Assembly: GCA_018873245.2 (NCBI GenBank)
Contig: JAEMBT020000005.1
Span: 8,728,001 to 8,792,000, forward strand
Direction: 5' to 3'
Length of the DNA stretch: 64,000 nt
DNA from: Archegozetes longisetosus
Lineage: Eukaryota; Arthropoda; Arachnida; Sarcoptiformes; Trhypochthoniidae
A model generated the notes under the pieces. That model was given only the letters and a program-made list of their open reading frames with translations, was not told the DNA's origin and made no database searches. Position 1 is the first letter of the stretch, and the number at the start of each line of letters is the position of its first letter. The position numbers and the translations under genes are program-made. This document shows positions 36,368 to 50,055 of this stretch, one piece after another.

Positions 36368-38898
36368 TATACTTTGAAAGTTATTTTGAACCTTATATGA
36401 TAATTTGTTTTAAAACTTATTTGTATCACTTTTTTGAACAATTAATAAATAATGAGAATATTCATAAGATTTTCAGCATTGAATCTGTTAATTTGTAAAA
36501 AATTAAATTGGTTCTGGTATTATCAGATATTGTGCTTGTCATCGTCATATTGAATATTCTTCATGATTCAACTAAAAGTCAAACCTAGTGCATGCACGAG
36601 CGACCATTGAAATAATTACTTGCTTTATCGTTAGAATGAATTTCGGTCTAATTAAGCTAAAATTGATTATTGTTTTAAAACATGCATTTTTCAGAATCTA
36701 TAAGCGCAAAGCTTATCTCTATAAAAAAAATTACGTTAGATCAACAAAGTTGGAATCAAATTAGGTTGTCATGATTGCAATCGAAGTTTGGGTAGCAATT
36801 TGTACCAAAAAGAAGAGAATTTTTTTCATTGCATGCAATTCTTACAAATTAAATTTTTAGATTTGACTAACTTTTGGATCTTTTCGGTTCAATAAAATCT
36901 GACAGATTACTAACTAAAACAATCGAATTTGATTGAACGCTACTACTTAGCAGGTTCATGAAAGTTTCGTCGGTCCAAATAATTGAAGTTACTAATCAAA
37001 TATGATCTAAGTTTAAGCAAACTTTTCGAAGTACAAATCAATACAAAAATTTCAGGAAACAATGAATTCGAATTGATGACGGTAAATCCGAGCAGAAAAT
37101 TAGCTTTATCATTGTAGTTCTATCCAATTTAAGTGACTAATTATAGAAAAATTTCATTTTTTCTGACTTACTATTCCAATAACCTAAACGTAAGCTTAAG
37201 GGGCAGAAACTTTTAAAAGGACAACTTCAACAGAACATGCATTAGAAGGATAGGGAATGTAATTATTGTAAGGCCCATACAATAGGCCTAAAAATGGTGT
37301 AATTGATCACTAGTTGAATGCAAGAAAAGAGTTGTTCCGCTTTTGTGACCATTTAAAATGAATTTGTCATAAATGCCATCATTTTTATTAATACTAAACT
37401 AAATATTTTTAATAATGTTTTGCAACAATATACTTTATTTAATAGTAATATATTTATACTTAATATGCAATAGTCTTCACAATCAATTCAATTAAAAGCC
37501 AAATACTAATCAAAGTATTAAATTGTGGCTAAACTCCAGCCTTTCGATCGTAAATTCAACTATTTTTCACTTATAAATCATCACAAAAATGTATGAATTA
37601 TTCTATTAGTTATCCATTTTAATTATTATTGATTTAATATTTATTAGTTATTAATTACTCATCACTATAGTTGTAATTAATTATCTATTTCTTTGTTTAT
37701 TATTTCAAATATTTTTCTGTCATTTTTTTGATTAATCTATTTCTTGTTTTTTTCTATAAACCGTTTTTGTGTGAAATGTTTCCTTAATTTTAAGTTTATT
37801 TGCAAATAATTAAATTTAGTTTGAGGCGCTTCAATAATTTGGCCAAATATTGATAAGAGATTAATAGGAAAATTGAGACATAAATAGCATAAATATGAGT
37901 AAATGATTTCTTTGTGTTTAGATTTGGCTCAATGTTTACATTAAAATAATTACATGTTAAGTGACATGCATTCAAGCAATCGATATAATGTTTATCAATG
38001 AATTAATCATTTAAACCATTGATCCATCATATAATCAATATACTAGTGACTCATATGTTGAAATATTCAAAATTAGATTTAATTGAATTGAAATGCTATT
38101 GAACAGGAGACTAAATAAACTTTTTAAAAATGTTAAATAGGTTTGATTGGAACAAAACTTACAGAGTTAGTAAACAATTAGGTAGTAGTTTTTCGTAACA
38201 TAAAACTAACAGAAGTTAACGTAGCGTTAATAGCATTGTTATCATATTACATATAATTGTTTTCAATTATTTCATATAATAGTTTCGTTGTGATTGTTTG
38301 ACCCGATTCACAGCTGTGTCATCTCTAGATGCATGTCTATTTAGTTTCATAAATCGTATCAATTTTTCGTTACACACACTCTAAAAGTGGTCTATAGTAT
38401 AAACGCACTTCTTGTTAGTCTTATTAAAAATAATAGCTTTTGATTACGTTTTTTAAGCCTCAAGCAGAGAGAATGTGACACAAACTCAAAAAATGATTTT
38501 TTAAACTACTTGGCGTAAATACACTCGAAGACATTTTGCTAAAATATTTGTTTTTGTAAGACTTGAGGTTTAGATTGCAACTCAAATTCGATATAATATT
38601 ATTGAGCCATGAAAGGAAGTTATGATTTCGTAGTCATACATTTGTTGTGGTTCTACTTGTTAATTAGTTATGAGAAAGATATGAGATCTCATTCATTGAT
38701 ACAAGTGTTTGGTGTTTTATGAGCCAATTATTTCTCATTAGTTTTAGAATAGCATTGGTATTATGTACATTTTGTTCCTTATTATTGTTTACTCGTATTC
38801 AAAATACGAATTGCCGTCAAAACTAATCCTAAGTCGACTTAAGTCTTATTCTAATTTACAGATAGTTATTTGGATCAGTCACCCATTGGTGGTCACAA
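36368..38898. other. Intergenic and 5' flank of the Src-family kinase gene
   Basis: AT-rich with no supported gene. The segment TCTAATTTACAG ending at 38861 looks like a splice acceptor, so the 37 bases before the ATG at 38899 may belong to a leader exon whose upstream partner I cannot locate. Confidence 0.5.
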
Positions 38899-40835
<1,937 letters not shown>

Positions 40836-41651
40836 TGACTTAACGATCAAATGAACATTCCTTCCATTTTTGAAGAATAAGTTTTTATTATTGATAATTA
40901 GTTTGAAATGAGAACAACGAAATTATTTTGTAAATAATTGTGAAAAGAAGTGACTTTTTGGGTCTCAACTAAATTATATCATTTGTGTGTTTTTTGTGCA
41001 GCAATTTTTTTTAGAAAAATACTTCTATTTTGAACTAAATATGAGAAAAGTGATAATTTTCTTACTGCTTATACATTTAAATTGAAAATATACTTAATTT
41101 GTCATCTTTTAGGAAAAACTTCATTTTCTACTGATAAGTATTCGAGACTTTTTTTATCTAAACTAACTTTTAAAAAGCTTTTGCTGTGAATACTTTGCTA
41201 AATATTTATGATCTTTTACTTAAAAATATTTAAGACTTCAAATTGTATAACAATATGAATCGTGCACTTTTATAAAATAAATGATTTCATGCATTATCCA
41301 GTTTGTAATTTATTTGAACTTTCTTTCACTAATCCCAAGCTAAACAATTTTTTGAACTCTTCAAGTTGATTAAACAACTCGTAGAAGTTTATAGAGCTTG
41401 GTTATAGGGATTTTCCATTAGCGATCGACTGGTTTCTATGATAACTTATTTTCAAGGATAACTAGGATTTAATGTTCAGACTGAAAAGTTGTTTCAGAGC
41501 AAGTTTCCTATTATTGTTTACACTGTAGTAACAGAGTATCGGTGAGACTAACGCCATTTGAGAGCTATACTTTAGACTCAATTGACACTTGATATAAACT
41601 TATCGTTAATTAATGTGATAAGATACGCAAAAAAGTGCGGCATTCAACAAA
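40836..41651. other. Src-family gene 3' UTR and intergenic
   Basis: About 440 bases of probable 3' UTR to AATAAA at 41276-41281, then the promoter region of RMDN1. Nothing else is recognisable. Confidence 0.5.
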
Positions 41652-42858
41652 ATGAATACTAGAGATATGTTTCAAAATTTATTAATACCAATGTTTTCGA
41701 GAATAGTCCGAAAATATCCCAACTTTCAGAGAGTCGCTTTTAGTGTTAGAAGTGGACACTTTGCCAAAAATCATGTGAAAAGTGCAGTCTTTTTGCCTGC
41801 AATTTTGTCAAAGTTTCAAGTAAGAAGTTTGAGCTTGAAGTTGGCTCCAATTAGTCTTGGATTTCCTTTTGTTGTGAATGCGTGGGGCAGTAAAGACCCA
41901 AAAGCAGAAGAAAAGAAGATATTGGGAGAAGCGGACCAACTCTTTGATGAGAATAAGTTCGATCAACTTTATGAACTACTTAAATCACAGCCTTCATGGT
42001 ATGATAACTCTGAGGTGTTGTGGCGAGTGGCCAGATGTGAGTTCCATATGAGCAAAAGAGTCAAAGATGTCAAAGAAAGCACAGCTCTCATAGAAGAAGC
42101 GTATAGACATGTTCTTAAGGCGCTCGAGTTGAATGAAGAGTGCGGACCAGCGCATAAAGTATTTCAAATAAAGCATTTGTTTATATTTATATCTTATATA
42201 AACTTATATTTAACTTGTTTATATAATCTCTGTTCGAAAGTGGGCCGCTATACTACTCAATGCTGTCTCAACATTGAAAGGAACTCGTGAAAAAATTGAA
42301 CAAGTGTTGAATGTTCGCCAACACATGGAGAAAGCCATTCAATACTCACCTAATGATCCAACGGCTCATTATTTATTGGGAGAATGGCATTATTCTTGCC
42401 ACCAAGTGTCTTGGGTTGAGAGAAAACTAGCCGGTAATTGATTTACATATTTTATGCTCTGCAAAAATGTTGGCAAACTTTTTTAGAATATAGTTTGTTT
42501 TACTTTTTACCATAGCTATGATTTACGGATCTTTACCTGAAGCAAACTTAGAGATTGGTTTACAAGTCCTCGAAAAGGCTGAAGAAATTGAAAGTGACTT
42601 CTACTCAAAGAATAAAGTGTTAATCGCTAAAACTTTAGTTGCACTTAATCGAGATACTACAAGAGCTAAATCTTTGTTGATTGGTGTTATTGGAAAGTAT
42701 AAGAATTCGCCCAAATGGGATGATAAAGAAGTAAGAATTTAAATGCTATGCAAATAAGATTTGAGTTTATAGTTTTGTTTTAATTTGTTTGACAGGCAGT
42801 TAAAGATGCAAAAGAATTACTCGAAAAACTTGGGGTTAAAGTGACCGAACTGCATTGA
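41652..42858 (+). CDS. RMDN1: Regulator of microtubule dynamics protein 1 (RMDN1/FAM82B) orthologue
   Basis: RMDN proteins are TPR-like helical-repeat proteins linked to microtubules and mitochondria. Exons 41652-42158, 42241-42433, 42516-42730 and 42796-42858 are phase consistent and encode 325 residues, close to the human length of about 314. The first 75 residues are basic, hydroxyl-rich and poor in acids (FSRIVRKYPNFQRVAFSVRS), compatible with a mitochondrial targeting sequence. Helical repeats follow: ILGEADQLFDENKFDQLYEL, VLWRVARCEFHMS, HVLKALELNEECGPAHKWAA, HMEKAIQYSPNDPTAHYLLG, WHYSC, and AEEIESDFYSKNKVLIAKTL. The WYxxR-like junction of the family is seen as VSWVERKLA. The gene lies 370 bases after the Src-family poly(A) signal and ends with AATAAA at 43032, about 500 bases before the RPS12 transcription start. 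Confidence 0.9.
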
Positions 42859-43537
42859 ATTGAAATTGATTACTTGCTTCGTATTAAACGTTTTATATGA
42901 ACTTGATTTTATAGCTGAATTGTTACAGCTCGATAGTATTTATCTTTTTGTAACTTATACTCTTAAAGTGTTCAAATTTTGGTTAAATCTAATTATCAAA
43001 TATTTTAATAATTTGTTACTCAAATCGTTTTAATAAATTCAAAATCAATTTTTATTCAATACTCAAATAAAAAGTACTTCTTTTATTGCTTATTCTCAAA
43101 TAATGTGAATAGTCTTTTGAAGAGAACATTCTATTGATTAATATCAATAAAAATCCTGAAGAAACGATTGATGTTTTAAATAAATTGGCAGTTAAGATCT
43201 GTCTCGCGATACAAGTGGTATTGGAGCAATATATGGTTACCATTAAACAATCTGTCCATACCTAGCAGAGCTACACGTGCTACCACTTAATTAACCTAAT
43301 TAGCTCACTTAAAAAATGTCGTAGAAGTGCATTAAGATTGGTTAGTTAAGTTAAACAAGGCAATAGCGCGTGTAACAGTGCTAGACACTGAAGATTCAAT
43401 GAAAACCATATACCCCTTGAATACTGCCTCTCGTTAGACTATATTGAGCATTGAATGTGGCGCTACTTGAATTGGCTTGAATCACACGATTTGTTTAAGA
43501 AATGAAAGCGTAATTTGTGAACAAAAAGTTGTGATAA
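42859..43537. other. RMDN1 3' UTR and RPS12 promoter region
   Basis: Contains the RMDN1 poly(A) signal at 43032-43037. The remainder is promoter-proximal intergenic sequence for RPS12. No TATA box is evident close to the inferred start. Confidence 0.5.
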
Positions 43538-43568
43538 CTTCCTTTTCCTTTACAGCACTCCATGTAAT
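43538..43568 (+). promoter_or_regulatory. 5' TOP tract and non-coding first exon of RPS12
   Basis: A pyrimidine run CTTCCTTTTCCTTT preceded by purines marks a 5' terminal oligopyrimidine start, typical of ribosomal-protein mRNAs and their TOR-linked translational control. The short leader exon ends at 43568 with a strong donor GTAAGT. The leader resumes at 43690 after TTATTGCAG and reaches the ATG at 43723. The start is inferred from the TOP motif and the splice sites. Confidence 0.7.
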
Positions 43569-43722
43569 GTAAGTTGAGTCTAAATTTAGTTAATTTAAAC
43601 TAATTTTACCAATAATTAAAAGCAACTAATAATCCATTTAAGTTAATTAATTAATCAATTAACACCTAATCTCCAATTATTTATTGCAGTGGCTTAAAAA
43701 TCAACTAAAAAAACAGCTCAAA

Positions 43723-44490
43723 ATGTCAGACAATGAAGGGTGAGATTGAAAGACATGTGTTTTGAGGACATGTGGCGTTAAGTGGTTACTAATAAATTGA
43801 ATTTGTATCTTGATTAGAGAGACTTCAGCGCCGATCACAACAGCGGCACCTATTCTGGACGTAAATGTGGCTCTACAAGAAGTCTTGAAGACGTCATTGC
43901 AAAGCGACGGATTAGCCAGAGGTCTACACGAGGCCGCAAAGGCTCTAGACAAGTAATAGTCGAATATTATTGATATTACGCTCAATAGATAGTCATTAAG
44001 TTTGCTACTAATTGTAAACGATTTCTATATCGATATTAATAATATGATGACAATTTTCAGGCCTCCCTCTTCTGATACAATTTATGCTGAGATCCCTGAA
44101 TCGTTACCCAATCTATTGTCTGATTATTAGTTAATTAACTTTAAAGCTCTCCTTCATTTATAACTTATCATTGAATTGCATTATTAATTATTTTTGTTTG
44201 TTGACCTGATCAGACGTCAGGCGCATTTGTGTGTGTTAGCCACCAATTGTGATGAGCCGATGTATCAGAAATTGGTTGAAGCGCTTTGTGCTGAACATCA
44301 AATAGATCTAATTAAAGTTGATGATAATAAGAAGTTGGGTGAATGGGCTGGTCTTTGCAAGATTGATAAAGAAGGAAAGGCCAGAAAAGTGGTTGGCTGC
44401 AGTTGTGTTGTTGTTAAAGATTACGGCAAAGAGACGCCAGCCATGGATTTTCTCAAAGAATACTTTAATTCGAAGAAATCAGGCGTATAA
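43723..44490 (+). CDS. RpS12: 40S ribosomal protein S12 (eS12)
   Basis: Component of the small ribosomal subunit beak. Coding exons 43723-43739, 43818-43952 and 44214-44490 encode 142 residues, slightly longer than the 132 of human because of an N-terminal acidic and Ser/Thr/Ala extension ([20 protein letters not shown]). The core is nearly invariant: [74 protein letters not shown], and [17 protein letters not shown]. The third exon carries the RNA-binding L7Ae-like fold residues. Intron 2 (43953-44213) holds a C/D snoRNA candidate, as RPS12 introns do in vertebrates. The poly(A) signal is AATAAA at 44521, about 30 bases after the stop. Confidence 0.97.
44037..44129 (+). ncRNA. C/D box snoRNA candidate in RPS12 intron 2 (SNORD100-like)
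   Basis: Within the intron: box C ATGATGA (44044-44050), box D' CTGA (44072-44075), a degenerate box C' TGCTGA (44085-44090) and box D CTGA (44120-44123). A terminal stem pairs TAATAAT (44037-44043) with ATTATTA (44123-44129). The 93-base length and the box D position about 84 bases before the acceptor fit intron-processed C/D snoRNAs. The element upstream of D' reads TCAGGCCTCCCTCTT. It can pair with the conserved 18S rRNA stretch GAGAGGGAGCCTGA if one C is bulged. Human SNORD100 lies in an RPS12 intron and, as I recall, targets this part of 18S (G436), so orthology is plausible. The D-box guide target (before 44120) is not recognised. Confidence 0.7.
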
Positions 44491-45045
44491 TTGAATTTAT
44501 ATTTAATTTTTAAAATGAAAAATAAAAATTGAAATCAATTCAAGTCTCGTTAGTTTATTTCTTAATTTTATAAATACGAGTTGGATATCTTGAGATTATT
44601 TCTTTGATGTCGCTTTATAGCAAGACGGTTTTGCATTGAACGAAGCAGCGAACCGAGCAGTGAACCGAGTTCAATTTTCAATTCCTTCATATGCTCTGAG
44701 TTATTTTTCATTGAATTTTATCGGTTGATAAAAGTGAGTTCTAATCTAAATATTTGGCTAAAATTGGTTAGTTATAATCCTAGTTTGTTGAGGAGTTCAA
44801 GATTTATTTATAAATATGAACTTTTTTATTCATTAAAATGAACGGAATTTACATTAAATTTCTCACCAAAAAGCTATTCAAATAGATTTACAATTAATTC
44901 AAGTAATAGAAAATAGTGTTTCAAATGATTAAATAAAAACATGAAATTTGTCTGCTTTCATAATATCTTTATGAATAACTTTGTATATAAGTTTATGTCA
45001 ATCGATGGTAATAACAGTTAAAATGAGATAAAAATAATGATCAAA
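44491..45045. other. Convergent 3' flanks of RPS12 (+) and NF-YC (-)
   Basis: Holds the RPS12 poly(A) signal at 44521. TTTATT at about 44813 could be the NF-YC poly(A) signal read on the minus strand. No gene is seen. Confidence 0.5.
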
Positions 45046-46522
45046 TCAAGTTTCGTTTGACTCGTCTTCTAATTGAGGTGAAGAATTCGTATCCGTTTGA
45101 TGTCCGGTAAGAGTGGCGGCGACATTAGAGGCCGCGCCCGAGACCACGGTCTGCAAGAACTGCGTTCCGGCACTGGTGGCGATCTGATATTGAGGCATTG
45201 ATACAGCTGTTTGTTGCAGAGGAGATGTCAGAATGATTGGCTGATTGGAGGCTGTCTGGCCTTGAGCTTGGCTCTGAAGCAAAGCTTGAATCTGTTGTGG
45301 CGTCAACTGAATCGGGATCTGCTGCTGAACTACTTCTCCATTACTGTTAATCACATTCTGAACTATTTGTATTTGTCCTGTTTTTTGGGTGGCATTTCCG
45401 GCACTTGGATTCTGTGCCGCGATTTGTAGAACTTGTGTCGCCGGCTGTTGAGCAACAGTCTGCCCATCAGCGGCAGCATTAGTGGCACCAGCGGGTACTT
45501 GCACCTGTACTAGTTGGGGCGAAACAGTAAATTGTTGGCCAGGATTAGTGGCGCCTGATGTCTGTAATATTTGTATTTGTTGTGCTGCCTGTTGTGGTCC
45601 CTGTTGCTGAAGAGCAGCTTGATGCTGTTGGGCTAATTGGAAATAATACTGAACCTGATCTGGATGTACTGCTGCTGTTGTCGTCACTCCCGATCGTAAC
45701 GCATCGTTATCTTGTCTTTTGGCAGGTTTGAGCTCATCGCGAGGTACGATATCTATCAGAAAGTCGAACTGATCGTATTTGGTTATAGCCATCGCGATGT
45801 CATTTCTCTGAAGCGTTCGTCTCTTGTTATCTTCCGTGTGAATCCAAGCTCTTAATGAGATTTCGGTTATGAATATTTCGGCTGCTTTTGCAAACAGAAC
45901 GGGAGCCTCAGCGCTAATCATCTGTCAATTGAAAATCAATATTAAAACTATTAACTTGAATGTCGGACAATCAATAAGTGAGCAGTTATGAACAAATAGA
46001 CTGTAAATATATAACTAATTATGCAATTTTAGTGTTGTTTACATTAGTTTTATACAATTTTTGTAACTTAATCACTTATAACTAAAGATTGATTTGATAT
46101 GCAATGGAAACGAAGACCTACTTTAACATCTTCGTCTAATTTCATAATCTTCTTGATTCTCGCTAACGGCAACTCTTGATTCTTGAAGTCATTCTAGAAT
46201 TGAAAAGCAACAACAGTTAATTAAAACAATTGGATGAATAGAACAATTAATATGTAAAAGGATTATTAAAGGCTAGGTTAAAGTAAAGATCCAATAGTTT
46301 AGATTGAGAGCAAGACAATATATAGAAATCATTTGAAAACATTACAAATTAATCTAACGATAATTAAATATGAGATTAATCATAATCTAATGGACGATGA
46401 CGTACAGGCCCCAAATTTCTGATTTGTTCGATTTCTCTTTGCCAGAAGGAGTCCAACATTTGTTGCGCTTCACTGTTGGCAGTGTTTGTCTCATTGGAAT
46501 GAGAATTAAATGATTCCGACAT
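45046..46522 (-). CDS. NF-YC: Nuclear transcription factor Y subunit gamma (NF-YC)
   Basis: NF-YC pairs with NF-YB through a histone fold and then with NF-YA to bind CCAAT boxes. On the minus strand, exons are 46522-46406, 46193-46122 and 45921-45046, all joined in phase 0, giving 354 residues. The N-terminus ([20 protein letters not shown]) leads into the histone-fold core at about residues 46-130: [73 protein letters not shown]. These are near-identical to the human protein. Residues from about 150 onward form a Gln/Ala/Thr-rich activation domain ending in an acidic tail ([12 protein letters not shown]). The family motif [10 protein letters not shown] is present. The start ATG at 46522 is the first in frame in the exon. 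The gene is head to head with Sec5. Confidence 0.95.
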
Positions 46523-47322
46523 TCCTACGACTTAAAAGTCTATTACTTAATAGTGATGTTTGTATTACTTAATGTGGAACAGATTCTAATAGTTAGACAA
46601 ATAATAGTAATAGTGAGAATTGAATCAAATTGATGTCAAATTTGAAGCCAAGCGATAGGACGAAATATCATTCAATGAGTGTTTGGCAAATCACGATCAA
46701 TCATACAAACAACAAAAGAAGGCATACAATCGAATCACAGCAATGCGAAAATGGGCTAAAACTTCGTGTCTAGTCCAACATATAGTACGTCCGACTTCGT
46801 ATTCTTACTACTTATTTGTTTAAGTTCTTGTCACTTTAACTTCATCTTGGCATTATCTTCTTCAGTTTATTCTTTAGTTGTTTGTTTTATTTGATCACAA
46901 GCTTTGTTTGCAAGCTTTTAGTGCCAGTTTATGACTGTTTAGCAAAATTGAAGAGCTCTTAAAGTTACAACTTTTGGATGCAAACTTTTGACATGTCAAA
47001 AATCAACTGAAGCTTATTTAATAGCAAAGACCATTTTTTGAACAAAAAGCGACAATTCATGATTAGATTTGAATACAATAAGATCGTAAAACTTAATGAA
47101 AAGGAGTTTTAAGTCACAAAAAATTTTATAAAGTAAAATCTTTAATTCTAATAATGATCAATAAATTTTGTAGTCATAACGAGAGTTAGTTGTACTTTGA
47201 AGTCAACAAAACGCCTCAAAAATAAAGCAATGAAAGCAAAACCTAAACAAAACTGACATTTAATTGAATCGAAAGTAATTTACTGGAAATAAAAGTGATT
47301 AAAGATTAAATAAATCGAAAGA
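46523..47322. promoter_or_regulatory. Shared 5' region between NF-YC (-) and Sec5 (+)
   Basis: About 800 bases separate the two divergent start codons. No TATA box or clear CCAAT array is evident at fixed distance to either gene. A bidirectional promoter is inferred from geometry only. Confidence 0.4.
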
Positions 47323-50055
47323 ATGTCACTGCGAGCACCAAAAGTGACGGGTCTGTCGCCTAAAGAGGGTCCACCAGGGACGAAAATCACAGTTCGTGGC
47401 GAAAACTTGGGCACATCTCCAGAAGACTTGATAAGTCTAACCATTTGTGGCATTGAGTGTCTTATGTATAGCGATTGGGTATCCTCGCAGAAGATTATGA
47501 CACGTTCGGGACGTTGTAAAGGATTGGGTGATGTCATTGTAACCACGAGAAGTGGAGGCAGAGGTTCGTCAACCGTTCAGTTCAGAGGTTATGAAGAAAT
47601 TATTGGTCCAACCAAGGAGTCAGCCGTTTGGGTCAATGAAGACGATTATTATGCGATGGGTGCTAGACATCGATCAACATCACCGACGCTCATGTACTCG
47701 AACGACCCGTTAGGCCTTTGTGTGGACGAAGACTCGCCAACCAGTGGCCGTCGTGGAAAAATCAATGACTCGTTGTTTAGAGATTTATTCCCTGAAGCAG
47801 TTGACTCAACTTCTCAATCGTACGGGAATATTGCTTCAGAAAATTTTATTCCCTCGTGGTACCTGTTAGAACATCATAACGAAACTTCCTTTAGTGATCT
47901 TAAGCGCGGTTTGCAATCATTGAGAGCTAAATGTAACGAAAAAATGATACCAAATGTTAATTCAGGTCCAGTTACTTTCCTTAAGACTAATGTTTTACCG
48001 GTTATCGAATGTCTGGATGCCTTAAAAGCTCTTCATTTGGCTCTTAAGAAAGACAAACAAGAAGTTGGTTCTGATTTGACAGCAAAAGTTGACGAACTGA
48101 TTAAGAAATCAGCAGAAGAAGCACACTCTATATTCGATGCCATTCTTACGCGTAAAGATAAGGTCGACTCGACTCGTAATGCACTGAATGTACTCCAAAG
48201 ATATAGATTTCTATTCAATCTTCCGTCTAATATTGATAAAAGTATACTTAAAGGAGATTATGACGTAGTAATCAATGACTTTTCACGAGCGAAATCGTTG
48301 TTCGCTGACTCTCAGGTCAATGTCTTTAAGAAAGTCTATTCAGAAGTTGTTCAGAGAATTGAAAAGTTTAGAGTAATGCTATCCGAAAAGCTGAGAATCA
48401 GTTGTTGTAACAATGAGGGCAGAAATATAGATGAGGTCAAACGACTTATTCGTTATTTGATAAGTTTGGATATACCCGGAAATCCAGCCTGGGATTCAGT
48501 CGATCAAATCAAACAAACTTTATTGTTATCCATCGAGAAGTGTAGAGAAAAACATAAGAATTCAAGAATACAACCGATCATCATAGAAGCAGATAATATG
48601 AGTGATAATGAAGAAAATCTCGGATACCCTGTTGAAGCGCCACAACCAATACAATTCGCTGAAGAATTAACGAATTTATTTAATCAAACATTTCCTGATC
48701 TATTCAAATTAGGTTCCGCTTATCTGAATGGAGATCTTTATACCAAAGAAAGTAGTGAACAGTTAAGGTCTAAAGAGGAGATTTTTCAGAAAGAAATGGT
48801 TATTAAGCCAATTAATACTTTATGCGATGAGTTGAGGGCAGCGATTCTGCCGCAATCAGTCAAAAACATGCCTCATGTCAAGCAATGGTCGTATGAAATC
48901 GATGAAAGTTTTGTTTTGTGGTTACCGTATTGTCTCAGATGTGTTATTAATTGTTGCGCTAATCTATCGAAACTAGAATTGCCCACTTCTGCTAATCTTA
49001 ATGTTCTGAAACCTCTTCAGCAGTTTATTTTCGATTTACGCGTTTATTCAATGCAATGTCTATTCAATCAGTCGGCTAATGAAATCAAAAACTTACACCT
49101 AAAGGAGACTTGGGATATACAGTTGGACGATGTGGTGGGCGCTCGAACCCAATTACCACTTCTATATGAATGTAAAGTGATTGAAATTCTGCAATTAGTT
49201 CGCGAAACTGTACTGCAAGTTCGTAATAGTGATGATATCGATGTATTCAGTCAAATAAACGTCCAGGGATCTATGAAACAGTTGGCGCAAACACTTCTCC
49301 AGTCATTTATCGTCTCATTAGAGAAGACAGTCTCCACTCCGACTAACTCTCCGTCTTCTGTGCCCAAACAGATGCCTCGAGTTGAAGACAGAACTCTAAT
49401 TGTTTTATGCAATTGTAGTTTTACTTATAATCAGGTAATTCCGAGATTACACGAAAGCTTCGAAAAATACGGTTATCCAGACATGACTCTAGTTATCAAA
49501 ATGACTCAAAACAAATTTAAAGATCTTGAGAATAGGTTATTTGATCAATATATTGAGCGAAAGTGTGATGTAGTGATTGGTGCCATTGAGCCCGCAATGT
49601 ATTTGTTTGAAAATGAATGGTTTACAACTGATGTGACGCCGGTCGATGTGAGTTATTATGTTAAGGATACGCTGATGAATCTAATTGAAATTCAAGCTGA
49701 AGTATACGAAGTTGCACCTCCACTGGTCGACAAAGTCATGTATTTTATTATTGAAGCAGCGCTTGAAGAGATTGAACGCCTTTATGAGAGTATTTCTATG
49801 AAGTTGACAGAAGCTGCCCGTATTCAAGCTTTAGTAGACATCGGAGCTCTTCAGTTAGCCTTTGCTCATTCTGGTGAACAATTATCTATTTCAGCAAAGA
49901 AGAAGCTCAATCAATGCCGATCTTGTGTATTATCTAATAGTAATGTTTTTAATAATGATTTAGTTGACAAAATTTTGGGCGATTTTGAGCAATCAATGCG
50001 TTTGCAATTGAATTGTTTTAAATATGAAACCGAAGCAATTATGTTAACTGTATAG
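47323..50055 (+). CDS. Sec5: Exocyst complex component 2 (Sec5)
   Basis: Sec5 is an exocyst subunit that helps tether secretory vesicles to the plasma membrane and is an effector of Ral GTPases. A single uninterrupted frame of 910 residues matches the usual length of about 920. The N-terminal IPT/TIG domain, the Ral-binding module, is visible at about residues 5-90: PKVTGLSPKEGPPGTKITVR, GENLGTSPEDL, MTRSGRCKGLGDVIVTTRSG. The middle contains helical-bundle sequence typical of exocyst rods, including FLFNLPSNIDKSILKGDYDV and the following NDFSRAKSLF. The C-terminus matches Sec5 family helices. No intron is needed, unlike every other intact gene in the window. ATG at 47323 has AAAGA before it and begins MSLRAPKV. 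A poly(A) signal AATAAA is at 50170. No frameshift or stop interrupts it, so it looks functional. Confidence 0.95.
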   Translation: MSLRAPKVTGLSPKEGPPGTKITVRGENLGTSPEDLISLTICGIECLMYSDWVSSQKIMTRSGRCKGLGDVIVTTRSGGRGSSTVQFRGYEEIIGPTKESAVWVNEDDYYAMGARHRSTSPTLMYSNDPLGLCVDEDSPTSGRRGKINDSLFRDLFPEAVDSTSQSYGNIASENFIPSWYLLEHHNETSFSDLKRGLQSLRAKCNEKMIPNVNSGPVTFLKTNVLPVIECLDALKALHLALKKDKQEVGSDLTAKVDELIKKSAEEAHSIFDAILTRKDKVDSTRNALNVLQRYRFLFNLPSNIDKSILKGDYDVVINDFSRAKSLFADSQVNVFKKVYSEVVQRIEKFRVMLSEKLRISCCNNEGRNIDEVKRLIRYLISLDIPGNPAWDSVDQIKQTLLLSIEKCREKHKNSRIQPIIIEADNMSDNEENLGYPVEAPQPIQFAEELTNLFNQTFPDLFKLGSAYLNGDLYTKESSEQLRSKEEIFQKEMVIKPINTLCDELRAAILPQSVKNMPHVKQWSYEIDESFVLWLPYCLRCVINCCANLSKLELPTSANLNVLKPLQQFIFDLRVYSMQCLFNQSANEIKNLHLKETWDIQLDDVVGARTQLPLLYECKVIEILQLVRETVLQVRNSDDIDVFSQINVQGSMKQLAQTLLQSFIVSLEKTVSTPTNSPSSVPKQMPRVEDRTLIVLCNCSFTYNQVIPRLHESFEKYGYPDMTLVIKMTQNKFKDLENRLFDQYIERKCDVVIGAIEPAMYLFENEWFTTDVTPVDVSYYVKDTLMNLIEIQAEVYEVAPPLVDKVMYFIIEAALEEIERLYESISMKLTEAARIQALVDIGALQLAFAHSGEQLSISAKKKLNQCRSCVLSNSNVFNNDLVDKILGDFEQSMRLQLNCFKYETEAIMLTV

